A DNA stretch of 64,000 nt from Neisseria montereyensis (GTDB lineage: Bacteria > Pseudomonadota > Gammaproteobacteria > Burkholderiales > Neisseriaceae), in NCBI RefSeq assembly GCF_024834045.1, contig NZ_JANUXW010000002.1, positions 124,001 to 188,000 of the forward strand. The letters run 5' to 3'. Positions 28,839-37,905 of the stretch are shown here, piece by piece. How positions within the stretch are numbered: the first letter of the stretch is position 1; each line of letters opens with the position of its first letter. A program made the translations under genes and the position numbers. The notes under the pieces were generated by a model. That model was not told the DNA's origin. It was given only the letters and a program-made list of their open reading frames with translations, and searched no databases.

Positions 28839-29301
28839 GAGTTTTCCTTTAGATAAGGTTAAGAAAGGATAACATTTTAAAATAAAATGCCTTTCCCGTA
28901 ATGGGCTTCAAAAAATACAGCATTTAAAGTTTTAATAAAGCAATTATTTAGAATTTTATTCTTATTTTTTACAAAAAAATCTAAGAAAACGATAACTTTT
29001 TGTAATTTTAATTTTGCTTTTTTCGGGATAAACAGGCTTGTTGATAATGCGGTTAAGATATATTCGGGTATAAAGGCAGCTATAAAACAGTAGATAAAAA
29101 TTAATTTCCTGATTTTTTATTTCAAATTATGGTTGTATTGATTATGGATAGATTATTTCAGACGGCATGTATGTCTTAATGGTTTTTTTCTAAGATAACC
29201 ATATCGGTTACAGATGCTTGGTATACAAACTGCTGAAAATGGTGAAAATAGTGCTAAAATCGCCTTTCTTCCAACAAGCAGATTTGGTTTTTGGTTTGAA
29301 C
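28839..29301. other. gene-free region between sstT and tamA
   Basis: About 460 bp between divergent genes. It is AT-rich at the sstT side and holds one lone uptake sequence (TTTCAGACGGC near 29156). No gene, RNA or clear regulatory palindrome was recognised; it presumably carries both promoters. Confidence 0.5.
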
Positions 29302-31140
29302 ATGATGAAAAAGCGTACTGCCTCCCTTTTTTTATTTTCCACCTTGTCGCTGGCCTGTATGCAGGCATGGGCATTTGTTGCGGTTCCTGAAGATTATGTT
29401 CCGATTAAGCAGACGGAAAAGGATAAGGCGGATAAAAAATCAGAAGAAGGCAATCTGCCTATCAAATATCCGGTTGAAATTCGTGTGTCCGACAGGGAAG
29501 TAAGGGAAATGTTGGAGGAATATCTGCCGTTGATTACCCAGCAACAGGAAGAAGAATTAGATAGGGAACAGGTCGGTTTCTTAGCGGAAGAAGCGCCGGA
29601 AGATGTTCTGACCATGTTGAAAACCAGAGGTTATTTTAACGGTAAGGTAACGGTGGAACCTTCCGGTAGCGGGTATATTGTTAATGTGACTCCGGGCCCG
29701 CGTACCCGGGTCGAAAATGTGGGGGTGGCGATTGTCGGCGATGTGCTGCAAGACGAAGATTTGGCGCTTTATTATAAAAATGCGTTGGAAAATTGGGCTT
29801 TACCGGTAGACGATTATTTTAACCAAAGCGGCTGGAGCCAGAGTAAAGCTTCGGTTCTCTCGGCGGTTACACGCAAAAAATACCCGTTGGCCAAGCTGTC
29901 GCAAACTCAGGCAACCATTAATCCGGAAAACAATACTGCCGATTTGAATGTGGTGGTGGAAAGCGACCGGCCGATTTATTTCGGCGATATTCAGGTGGAC
30001 GGCGTTCAGCGTTATCCCGAAAGCGTTGTGCTCGGCATGGCCAGTTTCCAGCCCGGCGCACCCTATGATTTGGATCAGCTTTTAGACTACCAACAGGCAT
30101 TGGAGCAGGACGGCCATTATTCCGGTGCTTCCGTACAGGCGGACTTTAATAATCTGGATGAAGACCGTGTGCCGGTAAAAGTAGCGGTTTCCGAAGTGAA
30201 GCGGCATAAATTCGAAGCCGGTATACGTTATGATTCCGAATATGGTCCGGGCGGACGCCTCAACTACGATTATTACAATTTGTTTAACCGCGGCTATATC
30301 GGCTCGTTGGTAACGGATATAGATAAATATGAAACCACATTGGCGGCCGGTATCAGCCAGCCGAGAAGAGATAACGGTCACTACTGGACTTCTAACGTTT
30401 CTTATACCCATTCGACCACGCAGAATCTGGAAAGAAACTCTTTAACAACCGGCGTTTGGTATGTCCGCGACCGCAACAATATCGAGTCGCGGATAGGTTT
30501 GGAATACATCACCGAAAGCCGCAATGTTCCCGGTACCGACCTTGATTTCGGCCGCAGTCATGCCACCATGCTGACTGCATCTTGGCGCAGACAGGAAATC
30601 GAAACAACACTACGCCCTGAAAACGGCTATTACCTTGATGGTAAAATCGGTGCCACTTTAGGTTCGTTATTGTCTTCCACTTCGGTTATCCATGCCAGAG
30701 CCAATGCAGGTTATTACTTCACACCTGAAAACAAACAGATAGGTACGTTTATCGTACGGGGGCAGATGGGTTATGTTCGTGCCAGCGAAGATGATTCCGT
30801 GCCGTCCGTACTGCAATTCCGTACCGGCGGCGCCACTTCTATCCGGGGTTACGACCTAGACAGTATCGGCTTAGACGGGCCTAACGGCTCGGTATTGCCG
30901 GAACGTGCTTTGGCGGTAGCCAGCTTCGAATACCAATATCCGATTAATAAAAGTTTTTCCGCTGCGGTATTCCATGATATGGGCGACGTAGCGCCTAACT
31001 TTAAGAAAATGACCTTGAAACATGGTACGGGCGTAGGGCTGCGTTGGTTTAGCCCTGTCGCACCGTTCTCTTTTGATATCGCCTACGGTCATCAGGATAA
31101 AAAACTAAGATGGCATATCAGCTTGGGCACACGGTTCTAA
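29302..31140 (+). CDS. tamA: TamA, Omp85-family outer membrane assembly factor
   Basis: The product (about 612 aa) has a signal peptide ending AWA, then POTRA-like domains (about 40-290), then a 16-strand Omp85 barrel (about 300-612). The barrel has the conserved FRTGGATSIRGYD loop motif (RGY lock) and a C-terminal SLGTRF ending with aromatic Phe, as required for BAM recognition. With TamB it forms the translocation and assembly module that aids outer membrane protein insertion and lipid homeostasis. The frame opens earlier (29218), but ATG 29302/29305 gives a proper signal peptide. tamB follows 122 bp downstream. Confidence 0.92.
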   Translation: MMKKRTASLFLFSTLSLACMQAWAFVAVPEDYVPIKQTEKDKADKKSEEGNLPIKYPVEIRVSDREVREMLEEYLPLITQQQEEELDREQVGFLAEEAPEDVLTMLKTRGYFNGKVTVEPSGSGYIVNVTPGPRTRVENVGVAIVGDVLQDEDLALYYKNALENWALPVDDYFNQSGWSQSKASVLSAVTRKKYPLAKLSQTQATINPENNTADLNVVVESDRPIYFGDIQVDGVQRYPESVVLGMASFQPGAPYDLDQLLDYQQALEQDGHYSGASVQADFNNLDEDRVPVKVAVSEVKRHKFEAGIRYDSEYGPGGRLNYDYYNLFNRGYIGSLVTDIDKYETTLAAGISQPRRDNGHYWTSNVSYTHSTTQNLERNSLTTGVWYVRDRNNIESRIGLEYITESRNVPGTDLDFGRSHATMLTASWRRQEIETTLRPENGYYLDGKIGATLGSLLSSTSVIHARANAGYYFTPENKQIGTFIVRGQMGYVRASEDDSVPSVLQFRTGGATSIRGYDLDSIGLDGPNGSVLPERALAVASFEYQYPINKSFSAAVFHDMGDVAPNFKKMTLKHGTGVGLRWFSPVAPFSFDIAYGHQDKKLRWHISLGTRF

Positions 31141-31155
31141 TGCATACCGTTTATT

Positions 31156-31195
31156 AGGCCGTCTGAAAACCTGAACAACCGCTTTCAGACGGCCT
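31156..31195 (+). terminator. DUS hairpin between tamA and tamB
   Basis: AGGCCGTCTGAAA (31156-31168) pairs with TTTCAGACGGCCT (31183-31195). There is no strong T-run after it, so it may only partly end transcription between the two tam genes. Confidence 0.6.
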
Positions 31196-31262
31196 TGATT
31201 TCCCAATATAGATAGCATACAGCACAAGTGCTGTTTTTAAGATGTAAACAGGTTAATACAAT

Positions 31263-34200
31263 ATGACAGAACATCACGATACGGCCGAATCCACACCATC
31301 TGAACAAACTGTTCAGGCCGTAGAGCAGACAGCGGGTTCGGAACCGCCCGAGAAAAAGAAGGGCAAAAAAAGCCGTAAATTTAAAATATTTGCCGGGCTG
31401 GCGGCTACGTTGTTTGTTTTCTTTGTGGCGGTAGCTGCCGCTTTGGTGTGGCTGGCGACAACCGAATCCGGTTTACGTTTCGGTTTGTATAAGATTCCAT
31501 CTTGGTTTGGTGTCGGCATTCAATCCAAAACCTTACAGGGCACATTGTGGGACGGCTTTAAAGGCGACGGCTGGCGTATTGAAACCGAAGGTGCCGATGT
31601 CGATATCAGCCGTTTTGACTTTGATTGGCAGCCGAACGAACTGATGCAGAAGAAACTGCATATCGAGCATATTCTGGCCGGTGATATTCAAGTAGTGACC
31701 AAACCGACCCCGCCGCGCGAAGAGGAGCCCGCTTCGGGTTTCCCCCAAAGCGTGAGCCTGCCGTTGGAAGTGCTGGTCGACCGTTTGGAAACCGGCAAAA
31801 TCAGTGTCGGCCCGAATGCCGAAGAACAAACCGTTTATTTGGAAAAAATCGGCGCGTCTTATGTTTATAACCACCAATTGCATAATCTCAAATTAGCCGC
31901 CTTACAAACCCCTTGGACAACCTTGTCGGGTAGTGCCACTTTAGGCACCAAAAGCCCGTTTTCGCTGAATGCCATTATTAATGGCGACGGTGTGTTGGAT
32001 AATGAGCCGATTGTGGCTGCGAACCGTTTTTGGGGCAGTTTGCAGGATATACAAACCGATATCCGCATCGACGGCGATAATGTGCGCCTTCATGTCGAAT
32101 CTGTTTTGCACCCTTTTGCTGAAAAGTTAAATGACAAAGTCGAACTGGTTCAGGTAATAGGCTTTAATATCAACCCGAAAGCATTCTTACCCTCTTTACC
32201 GCAGGCATTGTTGCAATTTGAGGCTGCCGTTAAGCCCTCTTTTGAAGAAGGATTGGCATTGCAGGGTTCGATTGATTTATTAAACCCGGGTGCGGCAACG
32301 GTAGATGCTGGCGGGATTCCCGTGCGCGAATTAAAAGGTGCTTTTTTTGTTGATCAAAACGGTTTGGTAAACATAGACAATGCTGCTGCACAACTCTTAC
32401 AAAAAGGCGTGATCGCCCTTGCCGGCGATATTGATACGGTCGGACAGAAGCTGGCTTTAGGGCTCGCTTTAAAAGACATTACTGCCGCCGATGTGGTCGA
32501 ACAATCATTAGAGGGCAGTTTAAACGGCACCATTACCGTTGGCGGTAATTTTCAAAACCTGGAAACAGGCTGGATGTTGAATACCGGCAATGCCGTTTCA
32601 GACGGCCTGCTTCAAATGCAAACCGATAAGCAAAACGGGCAGCAGACCTTATTGTTTAAAAATGCCCGTATCCGCCCTGAAAACGGCGGCGTTATCCAAG
32701 CCGAAGGTTCGTTGGAATTATTTAAAGATCAGATTTTACAACTGGTGATAACCAGTGCCGACTTTAACCCGAACAGATTGAATGCCCAGTTTCCTGCGGG
32801 TAGTGTCAACGGCACCATCAACCTTGCCGGCGAACTGGCCAATCAGAAATACAGCGGCAAAATGGCTTTCGGCCCCAGTACGCTTTCCGGTGTGCCGCTC
32901 AGGGGCAGTGCCGATGTGGTTTACGAACAAGCCCACTTGTCACGCGCGCTTACCGATATCTTACTCGGCAATAACAGCATCAAAACCAACGGCAGTTTCG
33001 GCAAACGGGGCGACCGCCTGAATGTGGATATTAACGCCCCCGATTTGGCACGCTTCGGCTTCGGCCTGAACGGATTGGTAACCGCCAGAGGCTTTATTGC
33101 CGGTGATATGAATACCCCTGAAGCCAATTTAAGCGGGCAGGCACGCAACCTGCGTGTGGGCGACAGTATCCGCATTAACGATTTGAACTTTACTTTACAA
33201 GGTTCGCCCGATTACACCCGCCCGTTAAATATCGAATTGAGAGGCAATAATATCGCCATAGCAGGCGAAGGAGCGCCGACGGTGATTGATACGGTTGATT
33301 TGGCCGTGAACGGAACCGGACGCAATCACCGTATCCGCGGCAGTGGCAATATGTCGTTGGCGGGTAAGCCGTATCAGCTCAATATCAATGCCGAGGGTGG
33401 CTTGGATGACAGGCAGCAATGGCGCGGCACACTCAGTGCGCTTAATATCAGCGGTGCGTTTAATCTAACCCTGCAAAACCGTATGCGTCTCGAAGCAGGT
33501 AGCGAGCGGGTGGTGATGAGTGCGGCACGCTGGGTGGCTATGGGCGGCAGCCTGAATATGGAAAATTTTGTTTGGGATAGCCGCAGCGGTATTACCACCA
33601 AAGGCAGTGCCAACAATCTTGAAATAGCGCAATTACATAATTTCTTTGAGCCGCCGTTGCAGCACAATTTGGTTTTATCGGCCGATTGGGACTTGTCTTA
33701 CAGCAATAATGCCCGCGGATATTTGAATATCCGCCGCCAAAGCGGTGATATCGAATTGCCTTCCCGCAAACAAATGCTCGGATTAGGGGCATTGTCATTG
33801 AATACCCGTTTTCAAAACGGCCGTATCGATACAACGCTTAACGGTGTAACCGGATATGGCAATATTGATGGTAATTTAGTGATTAACCAGCAATTCGGCA
33901 ACGACATCAGCTTGGCACCGATGAGCGGCCAAATCCGCATCAGTGCGCCCGATTTGGAACGTTTCCGCAATTTCTTGCCCATCGGCCAATCGTTGCGCGG
34001 CAATCTGTTGGGCGTGGCAACCATTAGCGGGCGTGTTGGTGAGCCGCAATTAAACGGCACGTTAAACGGCGATAATTTATATTACCGCAACCAAGATTTA
34101 GGTTTGATATTGGATAACGGAGTGTTGCGTTCGCGTTTGCAAGGGCAGACTTGGGTAATAGACCAACTGCGTTTCCAACGCGGTGGATCAGTCGAGCTGA

Positions 34201-35180
34201 AAGGCACGGTAAATATGAGTAATGCCGCGCCAGATGTGGATGTGGATATTGTTCTAAATAAATACAATGCCTTAGATAAAGCCAGTCGCCGTTTAACCAT
34301 TAGCGGCAATGCCAAAATGCTTTATAGTCAGGCACAAGGGATTACCCTAACCGGAGCGCTTAAAGCAGATTCGGGGCGGTTCGGTTTGCAGAAGTCATCT
34401 ATGCCTACTTTGGATGAAGACGTAGTAGTGTTGGGTGAAGCGGAAAAACCGGTATCGACACCATTGGCCATTAATATGAACCTGACTGTAGATTTGAACA
34501 ACAGTGTGCGTTTCAGCGGTGTGGGTTTGGATGTGACACTTGGCGGCAAACTGCAATTAATTGCCAGGCCGGGCGAATCCATACAGGGTATCGGTACGGT
34601 AACGGTGGTCAAAGGCGGTTATAAAGCTTACGGCCAAGATTTGGATATTACCAAAGGCAGTATTTCGTTTGTCGGCCCGTTGGATCAGCCAAACCTAAAT
34701 ATCCGTGCCGAACGCCGCCAATCGCCGGTCGGTGCCGGTGTGGAAGTATTGGGTAATCTCAGCAGTCCGCGTATTTCATTGGTAGCCAATGAGGCGATGA
34801 GTGAAAAAGACAAACTATCGTGGCTGATTCTAAACCGTGCCAGCAGTGGCAGCGATGGTGATAATGCCGCATTGTCAGCAGCCGCAGGCGCATTCTTGGC
34901 CGGTAGTGTGAATGATAGGCTTGGTTTGGTGGACGAAATCGGTTTTACCAGCCAACGCAGCCGTAATGCGCAAACCGGTGAAATGAACCCGGCCGAACAG
35001 GTGTTGACGGTCGGCAAGCAGTTGACCAATGATCTGTATTTCGGCTACGAATACGGCCTGAATACCAGTACCCAAGCGGTTAAATTGGTGTATCAGTTAA
35101 CACGGGCGCTTCAGGCCGTTGCCAGAGTCAGCAGTGTTTCATGGGGTGGCGAGGTGAAATACAGCATACGTTTTGACTAA
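31263..35180 (+). CDS. tamB: TamB, inner-membrane-anchored translocation and assembly module protein
   Basis: The product (1305 aa) is the large partner of TamA. A charged cytoplasmic N-terminus (EKKKGKKSRK) precedes one membrane helix (about 45-68). A very long beta-rich periplasmic region follows, of the kind that forms a hydrophobic groove spanning the periplasm, and the C-terminal TamB/DUF490 domain (about 960-1305) ends in GEVKYSIRFD. Length is normal for the family. TamB-like proteins are implicated in phospholipid transport to the outer membrane as well as barrel assembly. An internal uptake sequence lies near 32596. A perfect palindromic DUS terminator follows. Confidence 0.93.
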   Translation: MTEHHDTAESTPSEQTVQAVEQTAGSEPPEKKKGKKSRKFKIFAGLAATLFVFFVAVAAALVWLATTESGLRFGLYKIPSWFGVGIQSKTLQGTLWDGFKGDGWRIETEGADVDISRFDFDWQPNELMQKKLHIEHILAGDIQVVTKPTPPREEEPASGFPQSVSLPLEVLVDRLETGKISVGPNAEEQTVYLEKIGASYVYNHQLHNLKLAALQTPWTTLSGSATLGTKSPFSLNAIINGDGVLDNEPIVAANRFWGSLQDIQTDIRIDGDNVRLHVESVLHPFAEKLNDKVELVQVIGFNINPKAFLPSLPQALLQFEAAVKPSFEEGLALQGSIDLLNPGAATVDAGGIPVRELKGAFFVDQNGLVNIDNAAAQLLQKGVIALAGDIDTVGQKLALGLALKDITAADVVEQSLEGSLNGTITVGGNFQNLETGWMLNTGNAVSDGLLQMQTDKQNGQQTLLFKNARIRPENGGVIQAEGSLELFKDQILQLVITSADFNPNRLNAQFPAGSVNGTINLAGELANQKYSGKMAFGPSTLSGVPLRGSADVVYEQAHLSRALTDILLGNNSIKTNGSFGKRGDRLNVDINAPDLARFGFGLNGLVTARGFIAGDMNTPEANLSGQARNLRVGDSIRINDLNFTLQGSPDYTRPLNIELRGNNIAIAGEGAPTVIDTVDLAVNGTGRNHRIRGSGNMSLAGKPYQLNINAEGGLDDRQQWRGTLSALNISGAFNLTLQNRMRLEAGSERVVMSAARWVAMGGSLNMENFVWDSRSGITTKGSANNLEIAQLHNFFEPPLQHNLVLSADWDLSYSNNARGYLNIRRQSGDIELPSRKQMLGLGALSLNTRFQNGRIDTTLNGVTGYGNIDGNLVINQQFGNDISLAPMSGQIRISAPDLERFRNFLPIGQSLRGNLLGVATISGRVGEPQLNGTLNGDNLYYRNQDLGLILDNGVLRSRLQGQTWVIDQLRFQRGGSVELKGTVNMSNAAPDVDVDIVLNKYNALDKASRRLTISGNAKMLYSQAQGITLTGALKADSGRFGLQKSSMPTLDEDVVVLGEAEKPVSTPLAINMNLTVDLNNSVRFSGVGLDVTLGGKLQLIARPGESIQGIGTVTVVKGGYKAYGQDLDITKGSISFVGPLDQPNLNIRAERRQSPVGAGVEVLGNLSSPRISLVANEAMSEKDKLSWLILNRASSGSDGDNAALSAAAGAFLAGSVNDRLGLVDEIGFTSQRSRNAQTGEMNPAEQVLTVGKQLTNDLYFGYEYGLNTSTQAVKLVYQLTRALQAVARVSSVSWGGEVKYSIRFD

Positions 35181-35200
35181 GTTTTTTATGTATCATCAAT

Positions 35201-35234
35201 AAAAGCCGTCTGAAATATTTCAGACGGCTTTTTT
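35201..35234 (+). terminator. DUS terminator after tamB
   Basis: AAAAGCCGTCTGAAAT (35201-35216) and ATTTCAGACGGCTTTT (35217-35232) form a perfect palindrome followed by more T residues. Confidence 0.88.
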
Positions 35235-35376
35235 ATTTGTTTGTGCGTATGGTATAAAATAATCATGATATTTGTATAAATTGATTACTTTGTGTGAATG
35301 ACAATGTATTTTTTAATGTTTGCTTGAAACCTGTTAAGTAAATATTTTTTACTACCCGAAATGCATTTTTAAAAGA

Positions 35377-35485
35377 TAAAAAAAACCATTCATACCAAGG
35401 GAGAAGTATGAATGGTCAATACATTGCGGGAAAACGTCTTACTGTACCGGCTGCTTTAAGGGAGGAAAAGCAGCCGCTGCCAGTG
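35377..35485 (-). ncRNA. candidate small regulatory RNA with two C-rich hairpin loops
   Basis: On the minus strand a roughly 105-nt segment folds into two strong hairpins. The first has the stem CGGCTGCTTT/AAAGCAGCCG (plus 35448-35457 with 35467-35476) and a loop containing TCCTCCC. The second has the stem ACCATTCATAC/GTATGAATGGT (35385-35395 with 35406-35416), a loop with TTCTCCC, and a T-run of 7-8, so it is an intrinsic terminator. Both loops are complementary to Shine-Dalgarno sequences, as in neisserial Hfq-dependent sRNAs such as the NmsR/RcoF siblings. A possible -10 box TAAAAT lies at 35492-35497, but no good -35 was found, so the 5' end is uncertain. It could instead be processed from the 3' UTR of the upstream suhB-like gene. 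It contains no frame with a ribosome binding site on this strand. Confidence 0.6.
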
Positions 35486-35584
35486 CTTTGCATTTTAACC
35501 GAGTTAGCTTTAAATAGCGTTAATCTATGCAATTATTTTCATTTTTTACGTTCAATGTTGTATGTTTGCAAATGTCATAAACAA

Positions 35585-36373
35585 TTATTGGTTTTCACGA
35601 ATCCATTTTAGCCATTTTTCAAATAGGGCAGGTTGTATGCCGGCAATCACGGAGCGTTTGAAAACATGCATGCCGCTCCAGAATTCATCGCCTTCCAAAG
35701 TAGCCAATTGGCCGCCGGCTTCTTCAAAAATCAGCGCACCTGCCGCATAGTCCCACAATTTTTGGCCGCCGTGTACATAGATGTCATATCTTCCGGCTGC
35801 CAGATAACACCAGTCTAAAGTGCTGCTGCCCATGCTGCGCAGGCTGCCGAACGGGGCGAGGGTATTCATACGGCTGGATAGTTTGCCTGAGCGCAGGTAT
35901 TTGATTTCTACGCCGGCAATGGCTTCGTGTAAATTTTTCTCAACACTGCGCAGAGGCAGCGGGCGGCCGTTCAGATAGGCACCTTTGCCGTGTTTGGCAT
36001 AAAAACATTCGTCGCTGACAGGGTTGTACACCACGCCCAATTGGGCGCGGCCGTTTTGGATAAAGGCACAAGAGAGGGCAAAGTGCGGCAGGCCGTTGAT
36101 AAAATTATTGGTGCCGTCGATGGGATCGACCACCCATAATCCTTGCTGGCTGTGCTGCCATAATTCCTGTTGGCGCTGTGTGGTCATTTCTTCGCCGAGC
36201 ATCGGACAGTCGATGAGTTCGGGCAGTGTCGCCGCAAAGGCCGCCTGTGCCGCAAGGTCTGCTTCGGTTAACAGCGAACCGTCGGCCTTACGGCTGATGC
36301 TGGCGTTGAGAAAACGCGGCATCACTTCGGCCATGGCTATTTGGCGTACCAATGAATGCAGTTTATCTAACAC
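35585..36373 (-). CDS. suhB: inositol monophosphatase family protein
   Basis: The product (262 aa) is a Mg2+-dependent phosphatase of the IMPase/SuhB family. It shows the motifs GEEM (metal Glu), WVVDPIDGTNNFINGLPHFALS (the DPxDGT motif) and WDYAAGALIFEEAGGQL (the WDxAAG motif), in the right order and spacing. In enterobacteria SuhB also takes part in rRNA antitermination; whether this one does is unknown. It is transcribed toward the candidate sRNA, whose terminator hairpin lies 170-208 bp past the stop codon and may end this transcript as well. Divergent from rsmE. Confidence 0.88.
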   Translation of the reverse strand: MLDKLHSLVRQIAMAEVMPRFLNASISRKADGSLLTEADLAAQAAFAATLPELIDCPMLGEEMTTQRQQELWQHSQQGLWVVDPIDGTNNFINGLPHFALSCAFIQNGRAQLGVVYNPVSDECFYAKHGKGAYLNGRPLPLRSVEKNLHEAIAGVEIKYLRSGKLSSRMNTLAPFGSLRSMGSSTLDWCYLAAGRYDIYVHGGQKLWDYAAGALIFEEAGGQLATLEGDEFWSGMHVFKRSVIAGIQPALFEKWLKWIRENQ

Positions 36374-36459
36374 AGTTTATCCTCTGATGTGAACAATACT
36401 TGCTATTTTGATTTGAAAACGACAATATTAACTTTTTTCTGTAAACGATACCAACCTGT

Positions 36460-37185
36460 ATGCCGCGTTTTTATCTTTCCGAAGCCCTTCATCAGGGGCA
36501 AATCATTGATTTGCCCGATAATGTTGTCCGCCATCTTCATGTTCTGCGCATACGGCCGCATGAAGACATTGTTTTATTCAACGGCAACGGTCGCGCTTAT
36601 CACGCCCGTTTGCTGACTTTGGAAAAACGTCGTGCTTCGGCGGAAATCCTGCACGAACAAACGGCCGACAACGAATCCGCACTCAAAATCACTTTGGTTC
36701 AGGCGGTATCGAGCGGCGACCGTATGGATTTCACCCTGCAAAAAAGCGTTGAATTGGGCATTACCGAAATCCGTCCGGTTTTAAGCGAGCGTTGCGTGGT
36801 GCGTTTGAGCGGCGAGCGTGCCGAAAAACGCGCTGCCCGCTGGCAGGATATTGTTATTGCCGCTTGTGAGCAGAGCGGCCGCAACGTAGTGCCTAAAGTT
36901 TTGCCGGTGGCGGATTATCATGCTGCTTTGGCGGCATTGCCGCCGGAAAACACCCGATTATTAATGAGCCTGAACCGTGCCCGCCGTTTAAAAGACGTGG
37001 TGCCGTCGCCGCAGGGCATTGTATTGATGATCGGCCCTGAGGGCGGTTGGACGCTGCAAGAGGAGGAGCAGGCGTTTGCGGTAGGGTTTGAATCCGTCAC
37101 TTTGGGCCCGCGCGTATTGCGCACCGAAACCGCTTCATTGGCGGCGATTGCGGCCATGCAAACCTTATGGGGCGACTTCACCTAA
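36460..37185 (+). CDS. rsmE: 16S rRNA (uracil1498-N3)-methyltransferase
   Basis: The product (241 aa) is RsmE, a SPOUT methyltransferase that methylates U1498 of 16S rRNA. The N-terminal PUA-like region (MPRFYLSEAL, HLHVLRIRPHEDIVLFNGNG) precedes the SPOUT knot with QKSVELGITEIRPVLSERC, QSGRNVVPKV, MIGPEGGWTLQEE and LGPRVLRTETASLAAI. Length is typical. It stands opposite suhB, sharing an intergenic promoter region of about 90 bp, and is convergent with the lrp-like gene. Confidence 0.94.
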   Translation: MPRFYLSEALHQGQIIDLPDNVVRHLHVLRIRPHEDIVLFNGNGRAYHARLLTLEKRRASAEILHEQTADNESALKITLVQAVSSGDRMDFTLQKSVELGITEIRPVLSERCVVRLSGERAEKRAARWQDIVIAACEQSGRNVVPKVLPVADYHAALAALPPENTRLLMSLNRARRLKDVVPSPQGIVLMIGPEGGWTLQEEEQAFAVGFESVTLGPRVLRTETASLAAIAAMQTLWGDFT

Positions 37186-37256
37186 ATCGGGTAAATCATT
37201 TTATATATAGAACGATTGAATATTCAAGTAAAGCGGCGATATGCTTTCGCTATGAT

Positions 37257-37298
37257 AGGCCGTCTGAAACCTTTCTTTTTAAATTTTTCAGACGGCCT
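37257..37298. terminator. DUS terminator between rsmE and lrp-like gene
   Basis: AGGCCGTCTGAAA (37257-37269) pairs with TTTCAGACGGCCT (37286-37298). It serves convergent genes. Confidence 0.75.
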
Positions 37299-37299
37299 G

Positions 37300-37767
37300 T
37301 TATCCGTCTAGATTCAGCAGAATATCTTCTTTCACTTCTTCCATCACCACATAGCTGCGGCTTTCGGCAGCGGCGGGCAGATGCAGCAGGATATTGCCGA
37401 GCATATCGCGGTAGGCCGACATATCGGGCAGGCGCACCTTAATCAAATAGTCGTATTCGCCCGATACCAGATGGCATTCGAGAATTTGCGGAATCATTGA
37501 TACTTCGCGGCGGAAATCTTCGAAAATATTGCCTGATTTCGAGCGCAGTTTGATTTCTACAAACACCAGCAAGCCTTGCCCTAACGCATGCGGGTTTAAG
37601 CGGGCATGGTAGCCGGTAATGATATTTTCCCGTTCCAAACGGCGTACGCGTTCGGTAACGGGGGTGGTGGATAGGCCGACTTTTTCTGCTAATTCGGTCA
37701 TTGGCATACGGGCATTTTGTTGTAATAATTTTAAAATTTTGAGATCGGTTTTATCTAATTCTTTCAT
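37300..37767 (-). CDS. lrp: Lrp/AsnC family transcriptional regulator
   Basis: The product (155 aa) has an N-terminal AsnC-type helix-turn-helix (KTDLKILKLLQQNARMPMTELAEKVGLSTTPVTERVRRLE) and a C-terminal RAM effector domain (about 70-150; LVFVEIKLRSKS, ECHLVSGEYDYLIKVRLPDM). The internal ATG (37767) is used because the upstream extension is low-complexity and not in the family. It is divergent from dadA, a common arrangement in which the regulator responds to alanine or leucine and controls alanine catabolism. That role is an inference. Confidence 0.9.
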   Translation of the reverse strand: MKELDKTDLKILKLLQQNARMPMTELAEKVGLSTTPVTERVRRLERENIITGYHARLNPHALGQGLLVFVEIKLRSKSGNIFEDFRREVSMIPQILECHLVSGEYDYLIKVRLPDMSAYRDMLGNILLHLPAAAESRSYVVMEEVKEDILLNLDG

Positions 37768-37905
37768 CTTAAAAATTTCACTGTTATTTTTTATTATTGA
37801 AGAATAATAGCCTTTTTTATTGTTACAATAAAGTGAAAAACACTGGTGGAAATTGTTTAGACTATGCATCTTCACTTTATTACATAATATTACAAAGGAG
37901 GGGTT

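Noticed and set aside
35408-35611. 67-codon plus-strand frame with an apparent AAGGGAGAAG ribosome binding site
   Set aside because: The apparent Shine-Dalgarno sequence is the loop of the minus-strand terminator hairpin and the frame runs through the second hairpin of the candidate sRNA. The predicted peptide has no domain-like features.
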